Assembly (NCBI GenBank): GCA_016180275.1
Contig: JACPBN010000010.1
Span: 1 to 15,985 of the forward strand
Direction of reading: 5' to 3'
Length of the DNA: 15,985 nt
Source of the DNA: Candidatus Woesearchaeota archaeon
GTDB lineage: Archaea; Nanobdellota; Nanobdellia; Woesearchaeales; UBA10200
The translations under genes were made by a program, and so were the position numbers. Below are positions 1 through 7,051 of this stretch, piece by piece. Position 1 is the first letter of the stretch, and every line of letters starts with the position of its first letter. The notes beneath the pieces were generated by a model that was given only the letters and a program-made list of their open reading frames with translations, was not told where the DNA came from and made no database searches.

Positions 1-73
1 GGTTAATTTTTAATGTTAATATATGATTTATCACTATTATTATAATAACCTATAAACAATAGGGGGGATTTAA

Positions 74-1201
74 ATGAGAAAACTAACAATATTGAGTGTT
101 TTAGCGCTGGTATTAGTTCTATTAGTAGCGCCTAGCATACAGGCTGGTACACTAAAATTTAAGGAAGTAAAAGCATATATTGACGGCAAGAAGGATTCTG
201 GCGTCAGCGAAACAGGCGGCATTGCAGATAATGTGGCTCCTGAATCAAAACTTAAGTTTCAGATAACTACTGAGAATACTTTCACAGCTGCAGAAAACAT
301 TGATATTGAAGGAGTTAGTGTAGAAGTTATCATTAATGATATAGACGACGATGATAATTTAGATGATGAAAGTGATGATTTTGACTTAGATGCCGGTGAT
401 GACAAGAAGGTTACATTCAATTTTGATGTGCCTTTGGAAGTTGACACTGGAACATATACCGTAAAGTTAACTGCAAAAGGCAGAGCAATAAATGGCTCAA
501 CCTCATTTGACGTATCTGCTAATACTTCATTCAAGATTGAAGTTGAGAAAGACAAGCATGATATCTGGTTATACAGAAAGGCTTTAACACCTTCAACATT
601 AAGCTGCGGCAGAAGTGCAGAGTTAGATGTTAGCCTGATAAACCAAGGCGAAGAAGATGAAGATGACATTTATTTGGAAGTTTCAAATGAAGCACTTGGA
701 TTAAAGCAGAAGGTTGGTCCTTTAGAATTATCAGAAGGCGCAAATGACGAAGATATCAAGACCTCAAAGAAATTCAAAGTAACAACTTCTAAAGACCTTG
801 TTCCTGGAATTTACCCCTTATCATTGTATCTGAGCTATGACAAAGATTCCAGATCAAAGTCAGAGACTGTTGATTTAACAGTAACTGTATGCGAAGAAAA
901 GAAGGAAGAGCCTAAAGTTGAAGCTAAGAAAGAAGAGCCTAAGAAGGAAGTTGTAGAAGTTAAGACAGATGCTCAGGCAACTGCAGCAGCAGCAACAGTA
1001 CAGCCATCTGCACCTGTAATAACAAGCGCAACAACCGCTCAGACTACGGCTAAGGCAGTTCCTCCGGTAACATTAAGCTCAGCTAAGAAACAGCCAAGCT
1101 TTGTTGAAAATTATGGAACTGGCCTGGTAGTGCTATTATATGTAGTAGTAATTGTAGTAGCTGTGGCATTATTTGGCGTACTGTTCAGAAGAAGGGATTA
1201 A
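74..1201 (+). CDS. Secreted, C-terminally membrane-anchored surface protein
   Basis: 375 aa. An N-terminal signal peptide (MRK, then a hydrophobic stretch of Leu/Val/Ala to about residue 24, ending at an Ala-Gly cleavage-like site) is followed by two beta-rich extracellular segments (about 25-155 and 160-275) whose spacing resembles the CARDB/Ig-like modules of archaeal S-layer-associated proteins. A charged Lys/Glu repeat and an Ala/Thr/Pro-rich linker (about 278-340) lead to one transmembrane helix (about 350-370) and a short Arg-rich cytoplasmic tail (RRRD). An acidic Asp run near residues 90-110 could bind divalent cations (inference). The start is supported by a strong Shine-Dalgarno-like AGGGGGGAT at 61-69, five bases before the ATG. 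No enzyme motif is visible. The topology is clear; the exact role, cell-envelope scaffold or adhesin, is a guess. It appears monocistronic and is followed by a T-rich terminator. Confidence 0.8.
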   Translation: MRKLTILSVLALVLVLLVAPSIQAGTLKFKEVKAYIDGKKDSGVSETGGIADNVAPESKLKFQITTENTFTAAENIDIEGVSVEVIINDIDDDDNLDDESDDFDLDAGDDKKVTFNFDVPLEVDTGTYTVKLTAKGRAINGSTSFDVSANTSFKIEVEKDKHDIWLYRKALTPSTLSCGRSAELDVSLINQGEEDEDDIYLEVSNEALGLKQKVGPLELSEGANDEDIKTSKKFKVTTSKDLVPGIYPLSLYLSYDKDSRSKSETVDLTVTVCEEKKEEPKVEAKKEEPKKEVVEVKTDAQATAAAATVQPSAPVITSATTAQTTAKAVPPVTLSSAKKQPSFVENYGTGLVVLLYVVVIVVAVALFGVLFRRRD

Positions 1202-1260
1202 ATAATCTCTTTTTTTTGTTTTTTTTCTTATTCTTTTCTTTAATTATTTTTTTGGGTTCT
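1202..1260 (+). terminator. T-rich archaeal transcription terminator
   Basis: Immediately after the stop codon of the surface-protein gene lie several consecutive T runs (8, 8 and 7 Ts) without a stable hairpin. This is the usual archaeal intrinsic terminator form. No gene is seen from here to 1874; that stretch holds only element A, a small repeat and a promoter. Confidence 0.6.
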
Positions 1261-1316
1261 TTTATTATTTTTGTTTCTTTGATTCCAATCTGTGTTTTTT
1301 ATTTAATGTTTTTTCT

Positions 1317-1574
1317 GTACTTGTTTAGCTATAACAACATCAAAGCAGTGGCGACTGCCATTCTTTGACGAACACAATTCCACAAAAACTATACTAAGTT
1401 GCGACGGGCAATACTATTTACTTACAGATTAATTAACTCTGCTCGCAAAACTCTTGTAGTGTCACAGCTACTAACTATTCGTAGAGGAGGAGCAACTTTT
1501 TGATGGCCTAAGCCAGTGTTCGTCGGCAGTCGCCACTGCTTTATAGGATTTTATCACACAAGCTAAACAAATAC
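1317..1574 (+). repeat. Palindromic element, copy A (MITE-like or structured RNA)
   Basis: 258 bp with 14-bp terminal inverted repeats (GTACTTGTTTAGCT at 1317-1330; AGCTAAACAAATAC at 1561-1574; one mismatch). Inside are a 16-bp helix (1344-1359 with 1525-1540), a 7-nt bulge (1360-1366), a 9-bp helix (1367-1375 with 1516-1524), a hairpin with a CTAA loop (1504-1515) and a 7-bp inner helix (1396-1402 with 1492-1498) closing a variable core (1413-1483). Purine-rich GAGGAGGA (1484-1491) and GACGGGCAAT (1403-1412) are conserved in copy B. The element is flanked by an exact 8-bp repeat TTTTTTCT (1309-1316 and 1575-1582), which looks like a target duplication but lies in T-rich DNA. No ORF and no convincing TATA box. 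The strand given is the one on which substitutions keep pairing. Function unknown. Confidence 0.85.
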
Positions 1575-1701
1575 TTTTTTCTTATTTCTTTGGTTTTTGT
1601 TTGATATAAATTGTTATTGGGTGTTTTCTGATTTTTGTTTCTTTATCGTGAATTAATCTTTATTTTTCAATATATTTTTTCTACTGAATGCTGATGGCTA
1701 T

Positions 1702-1748
1702 ATTTGTGAATCTAGTATATTAGAATCTAGTATATTAAATACACAAAT
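1702..1748 (+). repeat. Tandem 15-bp repeat nested in an inverted repeat
   Basis: GAATCTAGTATATTA occurs twice in perfect tandem (1708-1722 and 1723-1737), bracketed by ATTTGTG (1702-1708) and CACAAAT (1742-1748). It ends about 10 bases upstream of the TATA box of the glutamate synthase unit, a position where an activator or repressor could bind. An operator role is inferred from position only. Confidence 0.5.
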
Positions 1749-1754
1749 TAGCCG

Positions 1755-1771
1755 AATATTTTATAAATAAC
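1755..1771 (+). promoter_or_regulatory. TATA promoter of the glutamate synthase unit
   Basis: TTTTATAAATAA preceded by A/T-rich BRE-like sequence. The predicted start, about 25 bases downstream, leaves an unusually long leader of about 80 nt before the ATG at 1875, with a purine-rich AGGAAAGAGG (about 1858-1867) as ribosome-binding site. Confidence 0.5.
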
Positions 1772-1874
1772 TGGGTTTCTTTTCCGGATATATCTGTTTT
1801 TCATATAACAAATTTTTACTAATCAATCTTATAGCTAAATGAGGGTAATTGTATTTAGGAAAGAGGATGTTTAG

Positions 1875-3389
1875 ATGGCAGGAGAAGCACCAACAATTGC
1901 TACGAAAGTTCTGACTGGAAAAGGCGATAGGCCGCAGTTTGTATACGGATTAGGAGATGAATATGAAGGATATAAAGGAACACCTGAAGAAAGAGAGTTT
2001 GTCTGGAATTTAGCTGATTCTTTCGGAAACTCTGGCGCATTGCAGTTAGGAAGCGGCAACAACCAGTATAATAAGGCAGAGCCTACTCAATTTCCGACTT
2101 GGAGAGAAGCTAATTTCGTTGGCGGCGGCTTAATCTATCTGCCTGGCAACCCAAATCTTGATGTAGATATAAGTGTTACTCTAGGCGGGCCTTTAGTCGA
2201 AGAGCCTGTAGTTCTTAATAGGAATATATGGCGAGGCGGTATTAGTTATGGATCAACCTCGCACCAATTCCATATTGTTCAGGCAGAGGCAGAAAGAAGA
2301 TTAGGGATGCCTTACAATAGTGGAGAAGGCGGACTAGAAAAGCGAATTGAAGCTATTACTGAAAAGATCATAGTACAATATGCTAGCGGAAGAGCAGGCG
2401 TTTGTGCAAGTTATTTGACAACTGATGGAACAAAGACTAAGATAATCGAGATTAAGATGGGCCAAGGCGCTAAGCCCAGCAAGGGAGGGCAGCTGACAGG
2501 CCAAAAGGTATTCCCATTTATTGCAGATTTGCGGTTTGTTAAGCCTTGGCAGGATTTTTATTCTCCAGCGCACCCCATAGATGTTTCAAGTGTTGAAGAT
2601 CTGAAAGCAATGATTTTAAAATTAAGAGAAGCAACCAGATATCAGTCTGTTATCGGCGTTAAGATAGGGCCTAATGATATTATGGCTGACGTGATAACTG
2701 TGGCAGTTGCTTTAGACGGAGATGGATATATTGAAGTTGCAGGCGCAGGCGGCGGCACAGCAGCTGCAACCAAGAATTCTATGCAAAACTTTGGCGTGCC
2801 AACTATATATGCAGTTGCTGAAGCTAGATGGGCATTAGACCAGTTGATATCATTGGACCCTAAATCTAAGAATATAAAATTAGGCATTAGTGGAGGCCTG
2901 GGCTTTGAGTTAGGCGATGTCCAGAAAGCAATCTTTGCAGGAGCTGATTTTGTGACATTGGGCAAAGCATTTATGATTGCTGCTGGATGCATAGACTGCA
3001 ATGAGCCATGTTACACAGGAGAATGCCCAACAGGAACAACATCACATGAAGAGTTAAAGCACGCAAGAAATTACACAACACCTCAGCAGGAGATACATAT
3101 TGCGAGAGTGATGAATTATTCCAATGCACAGGCTGCAATTCTGAGGGACACATTAAGGTCTTACAACAGGCAGTCGTTATTTACAAGGACAGGCGAAAGA
3201 AATGTAGGTCCGCAGGATTTGATTGCACTTACTGAAAGGGCCAGCTTGGCACTGGGCATTCCTTATGGGACACCAAACGGCACTAATTTTAGAAGCATCT
3301 ATCTAGAGCAAATGAAAGGCCAGCAGGAATTTGCATCTTCATTTAGAAAGAGCATTGCAAATTTCCTATCTCAGATTAATGGGAATTAA
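1875..3389 (+). CDS. Glutamate synthase, FMN/Fe-S synthase-domain protein
   Basis: 504 aa. Matches the central FMN-binding (beta/alpha)8 domain of glutamate synthase, which makes glutamate from 2-oxoglutarate and ammonia. Visible family motifs are NSGEGG (148-153), MGQGAKPSKGGQL (195-207), a SPAHPIDVSSVEDL-type segment near 230, a Gly-rich AGAGGGTAAA loop, GISGGLGFELGDVQKAI for the flavin phosphate site, and a cysteine cluster C372/C375/C379/C384 followed by Pro-Thr-Gly, the position of the 3Fe-4S cluster in this family. It is of the size of free-standing archaeal GltB-like proteins and lacks both the glutaminase and the GXGXG domain, which are encoded by the next gene 72 bp downstream. Together the two should form one enzyme. 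No NADPH-oxidising GltD subunit is in the window, so the electron donor is unknown; ferredoxin is plausible. Function is confident at family level. Confidence 0.88.
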   Translation: MAGEAPTIATKVLTGKGDRPQFVYGLGDEYEGYKGTPEEREFVWNLADSFGNSGALQLGSGNNQYNKAEPTQFPTWREANFVGGGLIYLPGNPNLDVDISVTLGGPLVEEPVVLNRNIWRGGISYGSTSHQFHIVQAEAERRLGMPYNSGEGGLEKRIEAITEKIIVQYASGRAGVCASYLTTDGTKTKIIEIKMGQGAKPSKGGQLTGQKVFPFIADLRFVKPWQDFYSPAHPIDVSSVEDLKAMILKLREATRYQSVIGVKIGPNDIMADVITVAVALDGDGYIEVAGAGGGTAAATKNSMQNFGVPTIYAVAEARWALDQLISLDPKSKNIKLGISGGLGFELGDVQKAIFAGADFVTLGKAFMIAAGCIDCNEPCYTGECPTGTTSHEELKHARNYTTPQQEIHIARVMNYSNAQAAILRDTLRSYNRQSLFTRTGERNVGPQDLIALTERASLALGIPYGTPNGTNFRSIYLEQMKGQQEFASSFRKSIANFLSQINGN

Positions 3390-3461
3390 TTTAAAATTTA
3401 AATTAAAATGCACTTAGTAAGTAGGAAAGATAATAATTATCAATGATAGGAGAGATTAATC

Positions 3462-6194
3462 ATGTGCAGGATGTTTGCATTGATGAGAGGAGAAAATTTA
3501 GACGGTTCATTAGGCGTAAGGCTGGCGTTAGCATTTCCTCCTCAGCAGACTTTTGGACCGCATGCAATTGCATTAGCAATGTATGGCCACCAGAGAAAAA
3601 ATAGTAAAGCTAATTTTAATCCAGATGACTGGTATACATTTAATGTATTGTTTCCAGAAAATCTTGAAAAGAGAGTAGAGCATGTATTTGAAAATAATAA
3701 TGTTGCACTCAGCCTGACTAATGGCCAAGTCAGAATAAAATCATTAAATTCAGATTTTGTTAATAGGGCATTCAGGCTAACTCAGCCATTGGATGCAAAA
3801 ACATTAGATGATGTAATTGCACAAATCAACGGGTTAGAAAATGCAACTGGCCAAAGAGCATTTGCTCAGGCATATGGCCCAGATGTTATTGTAGTTAAGG
3901 ACACAGTCTCCGCTCAAAAATTCTTTGCTGCGCATAAAGGCGAACATTGGGAAGGAGACATGGGCGGTTATCATCTAAGGTATGCGACTAAAGAAGCACT
4001 TGATGACCCTCAGAATGCTCATTGGTTTCCTGTTGCATGGATGGATAAAGAAGGAAATTATAATCATTTGATTGTGATGGCTAATGGGCAACTGACAAAT
4101 GACAGGGCATTGAAAGAATTTGCAGATAAATACCGGCCAACCTACTTAAAAGGAAAAGAGCATTTATTCCTGCAGCGTGTGACTAATGTTGATACAAACT
4201 TACAAGGTCTTGTAGTAGGGATTTACCTTAGAGAACAGATCTCAAAATATGGTTATGAGGAAGGCATAAATAGGGCAATGACAATAGCAGCTTCTCTTTT
4301 TGATGGCCCATATACACTTGTTGCCATGGGCAGGGTCAATAATAAGAGAGTTTTGACTGCAGTCACAAGCAAGAAAAATAACAGGCCTTTGTATCTAGGA
4401 TTTCCTCATGGTTCGGATTCTGTTGCAGTATCCTCAAGCGAAGCCGCTTTGATAAGGTCATTTCCGGAAGGCGTCAAAGTTGAATATCTTCCAGATAATT
4501 CATTTGAAGTATGGAGCAGGCCAGATATCCATGTGTTTGAGCCAGACTATGATAAATGGGTAATGCAAAACGGAATATCCTTGCCGCAGAGATTTGTAAT
4601 AAAAGAAGATCCTGCAGATCTTAGGTATACCAGGTGGGCACAGGACGGAGATACTTTAAGGGTTGGTATGGGGCTGTTAAGGATAATAGGCATTTCTAGC
4701 GATACCATTTCATCTGAGCAATTGAGAGATTATGAAACAGAAAGAAGCTTCAGCATATCAAGAGGAGAGGAATTTATAACTATACCTGAGATTGAGGAAT
4801 ATTATGATGGAATTTCCGCTAATGTAGAAAAGTTATTTGGAGTAAGGCCATTAAGGAAACAAATAATGCTGGCAAAAGAATATGGTGCATCTGCTGATAT
4901 TGCTCCGTTAGGCTGCGGAATTGTTAATCTCCTCATCGATAGGCTTGGACGAGACTCCTCATTAAAAACCCTTGAGCTGCATGGTGTCGAAGCTTCATGG
5001 AATATAGGTGTAGCCAGGGCCAGTGGAGATTTCTATGGTGAACATTTTGATTTTACTGGAAAAAGTGTGATAGTTTATGGCAGCGGCGGAACTTATTTTG
5101 CAAATGAAACTGATGACATAGAATACAGAGTAATGCAATTTACAACAGAAGATGGCAGAAAAGTTGAAGGAAATGTGGGTGAGCATGCAGGCTTAAGCAT
5201 TGGTCCTAATGCATCATTGATAGTTGAAGGCGATGCAGCCCAAAACGCATTTGCTAATTCTCGCTGCTTAGGATACATTATGGGAAAAGCAGGCCCTAGA
5301 TTTGGAAAGGCATTGAAGAAAGGCGGAGTTGCAGTTGTTGGAGAAACATGCGGCATAGATAGTTTTGAGTGGATGAATGCAGGGATAGGCATCGTAGGAT
5401 GGCAGGTAAACCCTAATGACCCATATCGCTTTAAGGCAGAAGGGCTTGCAACTGGAAATGTTGGCGGAATAGTATATTTTGGCGGTGGCCTGCAAGAGCT
5501 TGGAAGCATGGGCGATAAAGTAAGCATATTTAAGTTAAGTGATGAAGATCGCAATGTTATCAGAAGAACCATGGAAAAGCTTGAAATAAAAGAGGGAAAG
5601 TTAGGCGAGCTGGATAATTATGTCAAATTATTGCCAAGATATATCAACTTACAGAATCCTGCAAGAGTTGCAGATGAGAAAAATAAGCAAATCTCAAGGA
5701 TAATTACCGTAAAGCTTTATGGTGATGAGCTGTTTGAAGAATATGGGAAGTTTGATCCTGAGAGGCAGGCATTATCTCCTGAGCAGATATTCTACGATGA
5801 AGAAAGGGTTGTTGAAAGGCATCTTAAATTTACGGAATTAGAGCAGGCATTGCTTGGCGGAAAAGTAAATCCGGGAGAAGAGATACTTAATCCTCAGGAG
5901 AAGGAATTATTTAGGAGAAGATATGTGAAGAACTATAGTGTTGGAGAGATTGCTGCACAAGTAAAGGCATCTGCAGATGACGTTAATGCAAAACTTGGTG
6001 AGCTGACTTCCAGAATTAATAATGCAATACGCGGCGCACACGGATTAACTGAGAAATTTATGATAGATGGCAGCAGAACATTATTTGATTGTTACCGAGA
6101 CATGAATGAGGGAATAATCTTGTCAAGAGATAAGAATGACAAACCTAAAGTGGTGTATAAATTGGCTGCAGAAACAATTCCAGTTGCTGCGTGA
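3462..6194 (+). CDS. Glutaminase-GXGXG fusion subunit of glutamate synthase
   Basis: 910 aa. The N terminus MCRMFALM places Cys2 as the class II glutamine amidotransferase nucleophile once Met is removed. GGYHLRYAT (168-176) and ANGQLTN (207-213) fit the substrate and oxyanion-hole motifs, and FDGPYTLVAMG completes the Ntn-hydrolase fold (to about 350). A linker of about 100 residues follows, then a GXGXG-type beta-helix region (about 500-690; GNVGEHAGLSIGP at 570-582, then a turn-rich GKAGPRFGKALKKGG segment). The last 150 residues are not typical of GltS: 809-848 reads as a helix-turn-helix like sigma-70 region 4 (LNPQEKELFRRRYV, then SVGEIAAQV). RBS AGGAGAG lies just upstream of the ATG. 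Co-transcription with the FMN subunit is inferred from the 72-bp gap. Ammonia released here should feed the FMN subunit. The role of the C-terminal segment is unknown. Confidence 0.82.
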   Translation: MCRMFALMRGENLDGSLGVRLALAFPPQQTFGPHAIALAMYGHQRKNSKANFNPDDWYTFNVLFPENLEKRVEHVFENNNVALSLTNGQVRIKSLNSDFVNRAFRLTQPLDAKTLDDVIAQINGLENATGQRAFAQAYGPDVIVVKDTVSAQKFFAAHKGEHWEGDMGGYHLRYATKEALDDPQNAHWFPVAWMDKEGNYNHLIVMANGQLTNDRALKEFADKYRPTYLKGKEHLFLQRVTNVDTNLQGLVVGIYLREQISKYGYEEGINRAMTIAASLFDGPYTLVAMGRVNNKRVLTAVTSKKNNRPLYLGFPHGSDSVAVSSSEAALIRSFPEGVKVEYLPDNSFEVWSRPDIHVFEPDYDKWVMQNGISLPQRFVIKEDPADLRYTRWAQDGDTLRVGMGLLRIIGISSDTISSEQLRDYETERSFSISRGEEFITIPEIEEYYDGISANVEKLFGVRPLRKQIMLAKEYGASADIAPLGCGIVNLLIDRLGRDSSLKTLELHGVEASWNIGVARASGDFYGEHFDFTGKSVIVYGSGGTYFANETDDIEYRVMQFTTEDGRKVEGNVGEHAGLSIGPNASLIVEGDAAQNAFANSRCLGYIMGKAGPRFGKALKKGGVAVVGETCGIDSFEWMNAGIGIVGWQVNPNDPYRFKAEGLATGNVGGIVYFGGGLQELGSMGDKVSIFKLSDEDRNVIRRTMEKLEIKEGKLGELDNYVKLLPRYINLQNPARVADEKNKQISRIITVKLYGDELFEEYGKFDPERQALSPEQIFYDEERVVERHLKFTELEQALLGGKVNPGEEILNPQEKELFRRRYVKNYSVGEIAAQVKASADDVNAKLGELTSRINNAIRGAHGLTEKFMIDGSRTLFDCYRDMNEGIILSRDKNDKPKVVYKLAAETIPVAA

Positions 6195-6221
6195 ATATTT
6201 GAGAATTAGGCCTTCACTTCA

Positions 6222-6240
6222 CGCAAAACTTTTTAAATAA
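6222..6240 (+). promoter_or_regulatory. BRE/TATA promoter of the S6e gene
   Basis: CGCAAAAC (BRE-like, 6222-6229) directly followed by TTTTTAAATAA (6230-6240). A separate strong Shine-Dalgarno AAGGAGGT at 6334-6341 sits six bases before the ATG at 6348. The leader is about 80 nt, and nothing else is seen in the gap. Confidence 0.6.
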
Positions 6241-6347
6241 AGCCTGATTCTAGCAATAATAGCTGAGTATACCATAGAGACTGCAGTAATAGCGATAACT
6301 GAATAAAAATAAATTAAATAAATACAACAACATAAGGAGGTTATACT

Positions 6348-6794
6348 ATGGCACAATATAAACTATGCATATCAGACCCTAAGACAGGGAGAACAAAGCA
6401 ATTAGAAGTTAAGGACAATGACGCAAAGCCATTTGTTGGAATGAAATTAAAACAGCAAATTAAAGGCGAATCATGCGGATTGCCAGGATATGAATTCTTG
6501 ATTTCTGGCGGAAGTGATAAGGCAGGGTTTCCAATGCGTTCTGGAATTATGGGAAAAAGAAAGATCATTCTTGCATATGGCGGCACAGGGATTAGAACAA
6601 AAGAATGGGGTATAAAGCAGAGAAAAACTGTCTGTGGCTCTACAATCAATGCTGATATAGTCCAGATAAACCTGAAGATTCTGAAAGCAGGCACCCAAAA
6701 ATTGTTTGAAGACAAGAAAGAAGAAGCTAAACCTGACGGAAATAAAGCAGCAGCAAAAGAAGGAGCTGCAGCTGCTCCGGCAAAGGCTGTGTAA
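6348..6794 (+). CDS. rps6e: 30S ribosomal protein S6e
   Basis: 148 aa. Begins MAQYKLCISDPKTGRTKQLEV and contains the S6e core: FVGMKLKQQIKG, LPGYEFLISGGSDKAGFPMR, and a GTGIRTKEWGIKQRKTVCG-type segment that corresponds to the family signature G-x-R-x-R-K-x-V-x-G. This is the short archaeal form; the eukaryotic phosphorylated tail is absent and is replaced by a low-complexity Lys/Glu/Ala extension (about 118-148). It is a small-subunit protein that binds 16S rRNA. The optimal ribosome-binding site supports high expression. It sits directly upstream of the aIF2-gamma block, a common archaeal arrangement. Confidence 0.95.
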   Translation: MAQYKLCISDPKTGRTKQLEVKDNDAKPFVGMKLKQQIKGESCGLPGYEFLISGGSDKAGFPMRSGIMGKRKIILAYGGTGIRTKEWGIKQRKTVCGSTINADIVQINLKILKAGTQKLFEDKKEEAKPDGNKAAAKEGAAAAPAKAV

Positions 6795-6897
6795 AAGGGA
6801 ATACAAGAGTATGATGCTAATTAAAAGAAGTAATGCCTACATTTATATCGCTTACCAAAATAAAATAAAGAATAAATAAAAAACACACTCAATAAAA

Positions 6898-7050
6898 ATG
6901 GATACAAATGACTTGAATGCAATGTTAAATGAGAAGCTTAACAAGCTACAAGTCTACTTCAGGCATATGCCAAAAGATGATATGTTTTCTTTTCTGGCAA
7001 TTTTTGTTGGCATTGTATTGATTGTTTTAGCAGTAATTACATGGCCATAA
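6898..7050 (+). CDS. Small single-pass membrane protein
   Basis: 50 aa. A polar N-terminal half (MDTNDLNAMLNEKLNKLQ, then VYFRHMPKDD) is followed by one transmembrane helix (about 30-48: FLAIFVGIVLIVLAVITW) and a C-terminal Pro. A TATA-like TTTATATCG at about 6841-6849 places a start site near 6870. The stop codon is followed after one base by the GTG of aIF2-gamma, so the two are likely co-transcribed and translationally coupled. The tail-anchored layout recalls SecE/Sec61-beta-sized proteins, but I see no diagnostic residues for either. No function is assigned. Coding is supported by the amphipathic-plus-TM design, promoter position and tight spacing. Confidence 0.65.
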   Translation: MDTNDLNAMLNEKLNKLQVYFRHMPKDDMFSFLAIFVGIVLIVLAVITWP

Positions 7051-7051
7051 G

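Noticed and set aside
259..669. 136-aa minus-strand ORF opposite the surface-protein gene
   Set aside because: Ser-rich mirror of the Asp-rich coding strand, no promoter or domain; a shadow ORF.
1317..1574. Element A/B as SRP RNA or RNase P RNA
   Set aside because: No GNAR-tetraloop helix 8 motif and no RNase P conserved core; two copies with divergent centres are also against a housekeeping RNA.
5093..5572. 159-aa minus-strand ORF inside the glutaminase-GXGXG gene
   Set aside because: Antisense to a clearly conserved domain, with no promoter or recognisable motif.
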